Positions 33,348-46,469 of a DNA stretch of 64,000 nt are shown here, piece by piece. A program made the translations under genes and the position numbers. Position 1 is the stretch's first letter; the number at the start of each line of letters is the position of its first letter. This DNA is from Kappaphycus alvarezii (Eukaryota > Rhodophyta > Florideophyceae > Gigartinales > Solieriaceae), in assembly GCA_002205965.3 (NCBI GenBank), contig NADL03000512.1, forward strand, positions 620,001-684,000, given 5' to 3'. The notes beneath the pieces were generated by a model. It made no database searches and was not told the DNA's origin. It saw nothing but the letters and a program-made list of their open reading frames with translations.

Positions 33348-35066
33348 TCAGCAGTATTGCCAGCGCCTTCGTTCGCGCCGCGTTTGTTCACTTTTATTCC
33401 AATAAAGTCCACTGGTGGGCAAAGTAGACATACGTCCTCCATGTTCCATTCTGATTCCAGCTCCTTGAACATCGCCCGGCGCAGATAAGATGGCGATTCG
33501 CAGTGGTCGACACTTGAAAGCGTCGACGGGCACCTTCATTCCATCCCCGATGGAACGCCGCAGTTGCTTCCGAATCTGCAAGTCGCCGCGGGGGAAGCGT
33601 CGCGACAACCTGTCGGCAAACTGGTTGACAGCGGATGGGATCCACTCTGACCTTATCCCAATTCCCAATTTGTCAAGCACAAGTTTGAGACGACGAAGCT
33701 CCCGCATCATTGGTCTACTTGTGGACACGAAGCTGTTTGGGATGTGCACGACCGCTTGGTTGTCTACATGCAAAATCAATTGCAGGATACCATGTCGACA
33801 AATCTCTGTTCCAAGCAGCCCGCATAACAAACGGCGTATGGTTTTCAGTTCTCGGTGTGATAGATGCAGCTCGATCTCTCCAGCTCCAGAAACCTTTATC
33901 TGTCCACATTACTGCCATTACAGGTCTTGTGTCTTCGACTTCTAAGGTGCCGCCATATCCCATGTCCTCTGCGTCGGAGTGCACGGCAGCCTGAGGAGGC
34001 GGTAGAGTGATTGGGCGTCCTTCCGTTGACGCTCGCGATAGCTGGCGCCAAAAACGGAGATCCATACTGATTGATGCGATAAACAGCATCGACCGCGATT
34101 ATCGTGCCTTCGATTGCTGCAAATTTCCCAGTACAGTGATCGAGTGTAGAACCGTGCCCAAGGCATTGCTAAACTTAAGGAGACACAGGTGCCACAGAAA
34201 CTGGACTCATCGGCGACTGAAACCCAGCGCCGTCCCAGAATCACTTGCTTCAGCAGCTTCCCAGAAATTTGTTGAACTTTTTGCACCTTCCGCTTTGTTA
34301 CGAAGAACCTCATCCGTGTACTGTCTACTATGACGGCCAGGTTTTCCACTACGGGTAATCTTTTCCACTCGCCTTTGCCTGTTTATCGATTCAGGCCCAG
34401 GCGTCGCATAAGCGAAGTGATCGTCTTCCGTGCCTGATCGCGGTCCACCGGACCTGCCTTTTTACCATATGGAGAGGGAGCGATCAAAAAATTTTCGATG
34501 TACTCCAGTATGCGGTAACCATATGTACGCATTTCGCGAACTAACGGGGACATAAGCAGCGTAAACCACAGCGGCGACCGGCCCCATCTAAACGGTAGAG
34601 CAACACATCTGTAGTAACCGCCATTGTAGCGGAAAATAAACTAATCGCGCATCGATGGGTGCAAGCGTAGATGACGGTATCCCTTTTCGAAATCCATTTT
34701 AATAAAGTGATCTACACACTGAATATTCATTGCAAATTCCAACATATTCTCCATTCGCACAGTTTCCTTCGGATTTCTCTTTAATTGCTTTGATAGGTTC
34801 GTAAAAAAGCGACCTTTGAGCCCTTCGTCTCGATCTTGCCACACAGTGAAGGCTGACGAAATGATAACATCATTTTCCTTCGCACGTATGGTATGCTCCT
34901 TCGATATCTCTTGGTATATGCTAGTGAGGCATCCTACGGCTAGGTCCCGATCCCCGAACTCCAGATCCTCCACCGACTGTGGCATATCCCCCACCTCCTC
35001 GCCTTGCCCCGAAATAAAAGGCTGGACAGGCGGTTCGTATACCCCAATCTGGATGGCCCGACACAT
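33348..35066 (-). pseudogene. RT/RNase H of YR element 2
   Basis: The frame 35066-34641 leads into the RT palm (HFIKMDFEKGYRHLRLHPSM). After a stop at 34641 the neighbouring frame gives FIFRYNGGYY, VALPF and PLWFT, the usual DIRS RT blocks. The expected acidic palm pair is not clear: the LEYIENFLIAPSPYGKKAG segment replaces DDFLIA. RNase H is present as VHSDAEDMGYGGTLEV (about 33985) and LHVDNQAVVHIPNSFVS, ending IRSEWIPSAVNQFADRLSRR (about 33645). Frame shifts lie near 34640, 33940 and 33830. Confidence 0.65.
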
Positions 35067-35149
35067 ATGTGCTGAGGACTCTATCGGGCGCCATGCTTCG
35101 ACTCAGGTTTGCAATCCGTGCCAGAGCGGGCGCCGAGAGCCAATGGTGA

Positions 35150-35880
35150 CTAATTCCCATCGGCATAACCACCCTTTCCTTTGGAAGGCTTTGTTGCGTT
35201 ACTTGCGCTGAGGGTGGCGACTGCCTTCATCAATTGGGATTTCATGTGTGACTCTGACTCTTTAAGAGTCTTATCAAGGTCGTCAGCAGCGGCATCATCT
35301 CCCCTGCGTTCCAAAGCCGGTAACACCATCTTGGCATACGTGGGATCTTCCGCGGCCATGAGATAGAATTCAGGGCGCAAACCAAGAACTCTTAACGAAT
35401 ATCTGACTGCAATTAAGCCCAAATGTCGAACCGAAACACTTACTCCACCTTGCTCTCATCAATTTCTTTCTGTCTCAGTTCGATTACAGCCTCATGAAAG
35501 GAAGCCCAATATCCAGTGGCGTTGACATATTTTGCTTCGTACTTTGCCACTGCTCGCATGCTTGCGTGCTTTTCTAGTGCCTTGCTAGGCGGCCACTCGT
35601 TGTGATTGAATATTTCACCTACAAAAGCTCCAATTGCCGGTCCTGTCTCGTACGAGTAACGACTGATGCCATCCTTGTGGTCTCGATCCACACGCTCCGC
35701 CGTTTGCCCCTACGTTACAATCCAAGTTGCTTCTATTCCTGCTTCAGCAAGAGTTTTTCCCTTCGAGACTTGTTTGACTTCCGAAAGTAGATCATCGGCA
35801 GTTTCTTTACTAGCCTTGAAAGCTTGAGCCATGATTGTCACTTGTTTTGAGATCACTTAGCGCAGCGATCTGTAGTCGTA
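35150..35880 (-). pseudogene. gag-like region of YR element 2
   Basis: Frames 35691-35440 and 35422-35150 match element 1 at 30632 and 30174-30443. The conserved core is LRVLGLRPEFYLMAAEDPTY followed by AKMVLPALERR, then a Lys/Ser-rich tail. It is probably the capsid-like protein. A leading frame with SYETGPAIGAFVGEIFN parallels NYEPGPSVPAFTDGFF in element 1. Confidence 0.5.
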
Positions 35881-36381
35881 TTCTTTTGATCTTAGTTGAA
35901 AAATGCCTACCTGTAGCGCACAGCGCTATTCTTCACGCTATACAGGATGCTGTACAGGATGCCCATAGGTAGCTGTGTTTCAGTACAGTATATGCCATGT
36001 CCACATGTGGAGTACCAACACTATGCTCACGGAGTCAGGCTTATAGTATATCACCTATGACGTTGCTTACTGCGTAAGCCACGTTCCAGCTTCCACATTC
36101 TCCTGGCCAGCACAGCACTGGCGGCAGTGGCGGCCGCCGAACTGGTCGCGGGCGGCAGCATGTCTCCCAGAATAGTATAAATAGCCCACAGGGTCTCTCA
36201 CCCCAATAAGACGGAGCGTTGACTCCCATTGTAATGCTTCTTCAGGCCAATTTGATTTGAGCAACGTCTTTTGCTGGGTGCCGTCGTAGACGTCGACTTG
36301 TAGCGTTCGTTCCGACCGACGGGCCGAGCTGAATGGGGTTGACTGAAAACCGGATCGCGAAGGCGACCAGTGATCACAATG

Positions 36382-36534
36382 GCGTGCCTCGGATGAGAAC
36401 GTCAGGGAAAAAAGGGGTGAGACCAAAGGGCATTTGGTCGATCCACCAGCTATGATCGATACCTTTCGTCAGATCGACCAAACGCCCTTTGGTCTCACCC
36501 CTATTTTCCCTGACGTCCTCATCCGAGACACGCC
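36382..36534. repeat. 61-bp foldback, 30-nt loop
   Basis: 36382-36442 and 36473-36534 are reverse complements with about four substitutions and at most one gap. Core words are GGGGTGAGACCAAAGGGC and its complement. It lies about 30 bp inside the 5' repeat of YR element 2 and would form a strong hairpin in the element RNA. Confidence 0.85.
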
Positions 36535-36565
36535 ATACCACCGCCGTCTTTCTGGGGACTCTCGG

Positions 36566-36743
36566 GGAAAGAGAGGCATGCCAGAGACTCGCCGTCGCCG
36601 GCCCTTGCACCCTCGTCCATTTATAGACGAGTGAACGCCAGCGAGCAACGTGTCCACGTACGCGTCGTGTAGCATCCCTTGTGGGATCCCAATCGCTATC
36701 CACTGTACTTCGTTTCATGCGTATAAACTCGTCTACACAACAC
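36566..36743 (-). repeat. Terminal direct repeat of YR element 2 (5' end)
   Basis: Direct partner of 31901-32080; about 85-90 percent similar by eye. Confidence 0.8.
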
Positions 36744-37102
36744 AAAAAAATGAAAACATGTTTGTCGTTGCCCATGAGGTGATCTCAATTGTTCTGTTTT
36801 TAACGATTACGCGTCTAATGCGTTGTTACCGTTTGCATCGCTTAGCGCGCGCGCCCGGATTGTTATTGCAGGCAAGATAGTCACCATACGTCATTATCTG
36901 AGTCGAGTTAGCCAATTCTACAATCATGCACCCTTCGTGGCGCCTGTGGTTGGGACCGGAGGACATTAGCGCGCGGTGATCGACAGCGTTGAGGGACGGC
37001 TTCTACTTGTGCAGGTTATTATAGCTGTTCGACTTACGAGACAAGCGAGAATAGCGACATCCATCCAGTTAGTTTCTGAGTAGTCGGTTAGTCGCTGTAC
37101 TC

Positions 37103-37399
37103 ATGAAACATTGCGTTACAACTATCAATCTTCTTGATGGCATGAGGCCCGTTCTCCACGAGCACGAGCACTTCAGAACACTGGACGCACAGGGAATGAT
37201 GGAGGTATTTTTGATGGCATATCAGATCGAGACAGAGGTATTTGGGGAGCCCCCCGTATTTCACATGCGAAGTGCAGTTCCCGAGGAACATCGCGAGGAC
37301 CGAGGCATGTTTCGACAGGAACTTCGAGAGAACGATAAGCTGTGTCGGGGAGTGGGAAGGGGACCTCATGTGGACGTGCGGAACAAGCGGGCCAGATAA
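37103..37399 (+). CDS. Unrecognised ORF (left-arm copy)
   Basis: A 98-residue frame, MKHCVTTINLLDGMRPVL then GMMEVFLMAYQIETEVFGEP, with no domain that I recognise. The right-arm copy (56618-56121, minus) reads through for 165 residues with the same core, and the two differ by several indels. It may be the 5' part of a gene that continues to 37925, tail-to-tail with MCM2. Coding status is uncertain. Confidence 0.25.
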   Translation: MKHCVTTINLLDGMRPVLHEHEHFRTLDAQGMMEVFLMAYQIETEVFGEPPVFHMRSAVPEEHREDRGMFRQELRENDKLCRGVGRGPHVDVRNKRAR

Positions 37400-37651
37400 C
37401 ATTGCCGGTAAACAGATTGCGAATTGTGACGCGTCTGTGCACAATGCCGAAGCGAGATGGACAAATATTGGACAATGCTGACAGCAGAGCAGAAAGACTG
37501 AGTTTCACAGACCGGGAGGTCAAACTGGCAGAGTAGCCGTATGAACCACATACCATTGTGGATTCGAGGTGTGGCAGAAGGACAGGCGATAAGGTAGAAG
37601 CCCCTGGGAAGAGGGGTTGCGACGTGTGTGGCCACGGATAAACTAAGCGCC

Positions 37652-37925
37652 ATGGTCTCTAAAGCTGCAGCCGGTTTCCTAAAGGTCGTCGTCCGTGGAG
37701 TTACGGGCGGAGGCTTTCTGCAGCGCCTGAAGTATGTTTACGGGCGCTGTGTCGGGCGAGAGCTTCGGGGTAGTGCAGGCCGAGATCGGAAGGCGCAGGC
37801 TTGTTGCTAGGGCCCATGCTATCGGGCAGATGGTTCAAGTCAGTTTCCAAAGATACTGTAGAAAGACGGGCAAGGCGGCGCTGGATGTGATGCAACGGTA
37901 CCAAATAAAATTTACAAAAGCTTAA
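37652..37925 (+). CDS. Unrecognised small ORF convergent with MCM2 (left-arm copy)
   Basis: Starts MVSKAAAGFLKVVVRGVTGG, then GFLQRLKYVYGRCVGRELRG. After a frame shift near 37800 it ends [20 protein letters not shown]. In the right arm (55956-55684) the same protein is one clean 90-residue frame. It overlaps the MCM2 3' end on the opposite strand by about 14 bp. It is basic with no signal peptide or membrane helix evident. No function assigned. Confidence 0.3.
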
Positions 37926-40824
37926 TAATCTTTCCTCGCTCCTGGTCAATCCTGAATTTCCGTTGAGCAAACATCCGCGACTGATAGAAACTCTGACAAG
38001 AAAAGACGTTCATTTCTCTAGCACGCGCTTCAAAGTCATCAATTCCACCTCCACCTGCTTCGTGCCCGGTGCGTCAGTTTCGAATCATCAGGCCGCGTGG
38101 TTTCATCAACCATTTGCGTTGCTGCGTAATCCCTCACCAGTCCGCTCAACACGTAAAACAGCAGCTCGTTGTCATCCTTCCTGTATGCCAGATATTTGTG
38201 GAATTTTCCTTCGCAGCTGTCGCATCAGCGAGTATTTCTGACTTGCAAAGAACGACTCCAGCATCACTGCAATCGCCGTGTTGATGTCATCCTCCCTGAC
38301 GTACTGCCGCAAATGCAGTCTAGCATGTGCCTCCGCCAATCGCACTATGGACTCCAAATGACGAAGCGCAATCGGCATCCCTCCGGATGACATCGACTCT
38401 TTCCGCAAGTCAATGTACAGGGAGGAAATCTTCTCCTTGTCCATATCCGAGAGCTTGGGTGTGACTGCCGTCTTGGCGTACAACAAGTACTTGCGAAGCA
38501 TCCCTTGTGGATCAATTCAATTCCATCCGCGCTCATTTCCATCAACTCGTCTTCTTGCTTCACATCTGCCTCAATCGGGTCCAGATCCTCCTCATCCCTC
38601 TGTGGGTGAGACCTCATATGCGAATCCACGACGAACTTGGCAAGCGTCTCATCTTGCGTCGAGTCCACCGAGTCACGAACGACACACAGCACGTCAAAAC
38701 GCGATAGAATTGGCTCGGTGAGATCCACGTTATCAAAGAAAGACAAAGATGGGTCATATCGTCCCTTCACAGGATTTGCAGCAGCGAGCACAGAGCATCT
38801 AGCTTGCAGTGTCGTCACAATCCCGGCCTTTGAGATAGAAATGCTTTGCTGCTCCATGGCCTCATGGATTGAGGTGCGATCCGCATCATTCATCTTGTCA
38901 AACTCATCGATCAGACATACCCCACGATCCGCAAGAACCAGCGCCCCGCCCTCTAGAGTCCATTCACGGGTGACAGGATCTCGATGTACCACTGCGGTAA
39001 GACCGACTGCTGATGCACCCTTGCCTGTCGCATACACAGCCCGATGAGCCGTCTTCTCCACATACTTCAGAAATTGAGACTTAGCAGTGCCAGGGTCCCC
39101 CATCAGAAGTACGTTGATATCACCACGAATGCGGTGTTTCTCTCCAACCTCTTTCGCCTGACCTCCGAAAAGCGCCAGAGCAATCGCTCGTTTGATGTTG
39201 AGTGGCCATAAATACTGGGGGCCATCGAGGCAAACACCCGCTCTGCAATACGAGGGTCTCGTGATAGTTGCCGGATCTCATGGATGTTGTCGTCGGTGAG
39301 TTCCATGTCTGCGTGTGCGTCCTCCATTTTGCGAACATAGTTTGCTTCAATGATGGTCGCGAAAACTGGAAAACCGTTGTGATGTTGATGGAAGGGTCCA
39401 TGTTATGTCTGTAGATTCCCGTCACCTCGATTTCTTCACCAGGTCTTGCGCAGTCAATGAGATCATTGAGGAGAATCACTTCTTTGTACCTCGGAAGACG
39501 TCCCGCAGGGACTGACCCGGGGCTCTCTGCAAATTGATTTTCTGGAAGTTGCCAAACAGACTCTGCTCAGAGTCGACTGTGAAAGGACCGCGAGACCCAC
39601 AATCCGGGCAGTTGGATAGGCTTCGCTCAGGATTTTTCGAAGTCGTTGACGTCGGAGACTGCGTCCGCTTGCACTTTTCGCAATAAGCTTGACCATCCGA
39701 AGATGCGGGAAGACACCAGACCTGCGGGTCACAACTCCCGATACCTTGATCAATGTATTCAATGAATGTGACGGATGTCCCGTAAATGATCTGAGACCGG
39801 CAACTCGGAAATTCTGACGAAGATCTCAGGATGGATGCGTTCATATTCTCGGAAGATGGAGAAAGTGACATCTGTTGCGGCTTCGTTAAATATCTCGAGA
39901 ATGAGCGTGGGAGCATCAGCGAGCCAAATACCGATGGTTGGCTCGGCGACTGAGAAGTGCCTGAAATTCACGACGAGACTTTGTGCATTTTCGGCCGCCA
40001 TCATCCTAATTCTGTCCATGTACAAGAGAGAGTCTGTCCTATCGTCGGTGAACGTTCTCAAAAAAGTGGTGAACCGAGAAAATACCTCACGCCTGGCGTT
40101 ACTGTCTCGCAAAACGTTAGTTATGGATTGGCCATCATTGGCGTGGGCGTCAAGGTCGAACGGCTCATCATCCGCCCCAACTTCATTGGGATCCTCGCCA
40201 AAGCTCAGAGCGGGAGTACCGGATCCATCGACTTGGGAAGCCCTCGGCGTGGCTGCAGAACCAGTTTGAGAATCGGTGACTCTCGCACGGTGCCTTGCAA
40301 CGATGGCATCCCTCCTTGCAGCATGAGCTCTCCTCCGTTGAAAGCCTGCTTCGCCTTCTTCGTCCTCATCTGAGTCATCATTGTTTAGTTGTCCTCTGTG
40401 CCATCCCTTACATTACGGGATCGATTGAGACGACGGTCTCTCTCTCTGAGCTCCCGATCTGCTCGACGACGAGCGGCAACGCTTAGTTCCTCAACTTCTT
40501 CATTCTCAGCTTCTTCATCAACTTCATACCGGTCAAGCTGTGGTAGAGGACGGTAGTCATTAATCATGTCCTCTCCAAGAAGATCCTCACCCTCTTCCTC
40601 GTCATCTTCTTCTCTTTTGTTGCGGACTACCTCGCCACCCTGATCGACTTGCATTATTTCGCCGTCGGAATCATCCTCTCGAGGCTCCTCGCTATCAGGC
40701 ATGGGAGCCACACTAGAAGGCTCATTTGTTGTTGGACATGTTGGGATCGTGACGCCTCGGCAGAGGTTGAGACAGGACCGACATCTGCGGTTTCCTCTGT
40801 GGCCCGGGACTGGTCGTTCGCCAT
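37912..40824 (-). CDS. MCM2: MCM2 replicative helicase subunit (left-arm copy), frameshifted
   Basis: A subunit of the MCM2-7 hexamer that unwinds DNA at replication forks in the nucleus. The ATG at 40824 ([16 protein letters not shown]) is followed by a long acidic N-tail ([20 protein letters not shown]). The CxxC zinc finger (CEKCKRTQ and NCPDCG, about 39680-39600) comes next. The AAA+ core has Walker [11 protein letters not shown] (about 39095), [15 protein letters not shown], Walker [10 protein letters not shown] (about 38910) and the arginine finger LSRFDVL (about 38700). The C-terminal part ends [16 protein letters not shown] before TAA at 37912-37914, like the MCM2 terminus in animals. 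About 970 residues, close to the family length. Frame shifts near 40400, 39760, 39480, 39120 and 38500 differ from those in the right-arm copy. This copy has the intact Walker A and C-terminus. Confidence 0.9.
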
Positions 40825-41483
40825 GGGGTTGTGGGAGGGAAACAAGGTGCAGGAACTGCGTGCGCGGGATGAGAAGCACGAAGGCAGAGTAGAAGTGAAC
40901 AGCGAGATGTGAGTAGCTTGTGCAAGGAGTCGTTGGGACGTGACCCGAAACGATCTGGTTGCGACAACTTTCAGGGTTTTTATGCTGCACTAGTACCCAG
41001 TATGTGGAGTAAAAGGGCATGCATTTTGGCGGGAATCGGTTCCGACAGTCTCGTACTGCAGAGGCCTTTGAAATGAAAACTTGAAACAAATTAAAAATTA
41101 CGCCATTCGCATTTCCCGCCAAAATCGCAATCCAGTACCAAGCAACGTATAAAATGTTCAGTCAATCGGGCCTAATGACGGCTTCAGGTTTCCCGGCATT
41201 TTCAGCGATGCAATCGTGGGAACCAATTATTCGGCTAGAAATCCTTACCGAAAACGCCTTGAAAAGAGCTGTTCTGTGCATATCCACCCTTTCTACATCC
41301 TGCGGTACACAGGTTTACTTGATGCATCAGGCTAAAGTCTTCAAGCCTGTAAATCTACTTCTCACCAACACTCCCCATCCCCATTTGAAAGCAGACACAT
41401 TTGGCTTTGTATCCATCCACCTTGAAAAACGCATCAACCCGCTCCTCAAATTCGGTCAATCACCATTTCCGGTTACGCTTCCA
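40825..41483. promoter_or_regulatory. Bidirectional MCM2-MCM7 promoter with two E2F-like sites (left arm)
   Basis: The two ATGs face away from each other 659 bp apart. TTTTGGCGGGAA at 41024-41035 and TTTCCCGCCAAAA at 41112-41124 are both perfect TTTSGCGGGAA-type E2F/DP sites in opposite orientation about 80 bp apart. MCM genes are standard E2F targets in animals and plants. Joint S-phase induction is inference. Confidence 0.75.
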
Positions 41484-43911
<2,428 letters not shown>

Positions 43912-44700
43912 ATTCTGTGCTTGTAAAAGTCTTGAACTTTGCCCTTCGCTGCAAAGCCAAAGTAAACTGCAATCAGACTTTGACCTTAACCCCTCAACAA
44001 GATGTGTTCACACACAATGCCTTTCTGATGAGGCTCTCTGTCTGATGTAAATGAAGTAACCCAGGAAATAACAAACATTGGACCCTGATAATCATGCCGT
44101 AAAGATATTCACCATAACGCGTTTGTCGGGGTCAGCTCGGCGAGGCGTGAGCACCATGCGTTCTTTGCCCGCTGCCCATGTAACTACCCTCTGCACATTC
44201 CATACAAATTTGACATATAATCATAACCACGACGTAATTATTCAAGCGCACGCTGTTGTCCGATCACATGTCGTTCCACGACGCTTACCAGCACCGGTTT
44301 CTAGTGCGACCTCGCGGAGACATACCCATTCATCGGCTCCGGATGCTCAAATAAAGTAACGAGGGATTGTGCCAATGAGACCTTGCTAAAGCTTACGCTC
44401 TTGTTGCTACTGGAATCACCAGTTCTGTGCAACGAAAATTATCGACACCAGATAACTTCATCTCGCAATTTTTCGTTACTTCGACTGGCTCCTTCCCAGA
44501 CTTACACCAGTCTTCTAGAGTTGTCTGCCTGACTCTGTCCGGAATCTACAGACCGGCCGCTTCCCGTCTCGAAACGCAACCATTTTACCTGTCTGATCAG
44601 TAAAGCACCCTAAATTCTCCCCCTTCCAGCTTCACCTTGTTTCGAACTCATTTTCATTTCAATGGGGGGTGGTCGTCAAACTATGTCATACGAGGGATTA
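43912..44700. other. MCM7 downstream region (left arm), no gene seen
   Basis: No motif-bearing frame. A TAAAGCACCCTAAATTCTCC word near 44600 resembles one near 25785, so a dispersed repeat end is likely. The mirrored right-arm region is 48860-49672. Confidence 0.4.
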
Positions 44701-46260
44701 CGGGTTACTCAGGTTGAGAGAGACCGTTGCCTTCGCTCGACGCCAGCGCCACATGAGACGAGGGCGCCAGATTTCCATCTGCTGCGCGTTTCGTAGATAA
44801 CCCGTGTGCGACTGGGAGCTTCCGCCACACCGTTTTGGCCTGTGCCTATCGAGGCTAAAGATTGCGGTTTGAGTCCCGCCAGGAGTGTAACTCTCTCTGA
44901 AAAATTTTTGGCCTGTCCACATAACCTTTACGGCTCTTCCGAACTTTAGAGCACTGAAAGCTGATGCAGTCCACACTGCCTTCCTCCGGATACACCTCCT
45001 TCCACTAAAGTCTTTGCGACATATAATGCGTTGGGAAGCCCGGATGGCAGACAAGGCAAAGCCAAGACTCCGCGAACGCAACCGTTGCGCCAACGCAGGC
45101 GAATGCAGCGAACTTTGGGCAGAAGCAATGCAAGCCCACCAGACCACAGAGGAGCGAATCGTCCGGCGTCGCGCACAGCACACCGACACTAGGCAAGACT
45201 CCAAGTTCCGCCGGGCATCCCCCATAGCTGCAGACGGGCGTGCGATGCGCACCGTACATCAGTCGAGCATCACTGAGGTGCGTGACGCGCCAGTTGTAGA
45301 ACTTCTGCGAGAGATCCACCCAACACCACAGTCTCCGATGACAGCCATTGAAGCGAGAGAGCTTCCGCTCCCGATGGACATCACTTAGGCGGTCCAACGC
45401 CCTGTCTGGCGCCTGAACCCAACCTTCGCGTCGGGCCTGAACAGAATGTCCCCGCGGTTCCTTAGTTTGCTGGCCATACAACAATGAGTCCCTAACCACG
45501 GGTGACAGGCACCTCGGCGCTAACTGCTGTTGTGACGAGACTAACTAAAGGGGGCCTTCCAGACGACACAATTCCTCTGATCTCTTCTGCGACGCTACTG
45601 CCCATCCAGCCTCGGCCAGATAAGATCCGCCTCATGGATAACAGGAAGGCCCTGCGGCGACTGGCAACAAGGGTGCTTCTACCACAAGCACTGGAAGACA
45701 TGAGAGAGAACCTCGGACCCCTGCAAGTGGCCAATCGCGTGCCTCGCGGACTGGCTTCCATCGCGCGCGAAGCATGAGACTGGTTCACTACGGCGTCTAG
45801 GAAGAGTACGCACTGGTGCCTGTGATTGCACGTAGCGCTTTCAATCGGTTCTCGAGACACCGCATACTGCAGACAAGGGTATCATCCCTATTTCGTTTCT
45901 TGAACTTGGTGTACGCTCACAAGAAGCCGTTGCTAATATTGCCTGTACCGTCTCGCTCAAGCATTACTTGCTAAGTAGGAATGTAAAAAGGGAACTCGGC
46001 AAGCATGCTGAGATTATCCCATGTAATGCATCCATAGGCAACCGAGATTCCTGAGCGAGCACAGCTCGGTCTACGGAGATGGTATGCGGATGACTGCGCC
46101 TTCATGGGCACTCATGCCAAGCTCGAAAAGGCGGTCGATATCCTTCTCTCCACAGCACCCGATCATGGCTAGAATTTGAATCTGGTAAAAACACGGCTGT
46201 TTAGGCCGCGTGGGCCTGGCCACCGGACATCGCCACTACTTCACCGGTTCCCAAGAGAGA
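44700..46260 (+). pseudogene. Non-LTR-type RT, copy A, running from the left arm into the spacer
   Basis: N-terminal basic region ANAANFGQKQCKPTRPQRSE (about 45100) and RASPIAADG. Then RPDKIRLMDNRKALRRLATR (about 45615), the RPIALGETLRRL-type block, and LEDMRENLGPLQVANRVPRG (the LxPLQxGVxxPGG block). YALVPVIARSAFNRFSRHRI (about 45805-45865) is the NAFNxVSR block, and RRWYADDCAFMGTHAKLEKA (about 46075) is the intact YADD palm box. NLNLVKTRLF follows. The reading crosses the left-arm boundary at 45834 without disturbance, so this copy existed before the inverted duplication. Frame shifts and stops make it inactive. Confidence 0.7.
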
Positions 46261-46469
46261 GCTTTGCTGCCGAAAGCATTGACCTTCTCAGCGCCCCGAG
46301 TAGATCGCCCCAATTGGAATGTACTTTATCACTTTAATTCGTGTGCAACACAGTGAAGTCGCTACAAATTTAATTTTGAATAGGGTGACTAAATTCTGCG
46401 TGCAGCGGGGCACTACAAATTACAGACGCCGCCCATGCGGACCGAATAGCGTAGCTGAGTTTCTGGTAC

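Larger units (their letters stand above)
31901..36743 (-). mobile_element. Tyrosine-recombinase (DIRS/Ngaro-like) retroelement 2
   Basis: Bounded by direct repeats of about 180 bp at 31901-32080 and 36566-36743, both starting GAAAGAGAGGCATGCCAGAG (or with one base changed) and ending near the TTCGTTTCAYGCGTATAAAC block. Minus-strand order: gag-like, RT, RNase H, tyrosine recombinase. It is better preserved than element 1, and its recombinase keeps the Arg, His-x-x-Arg and Tyr residues. A 61-bp foldback lies just inside its 5' repeat. Confidence 0.75.
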
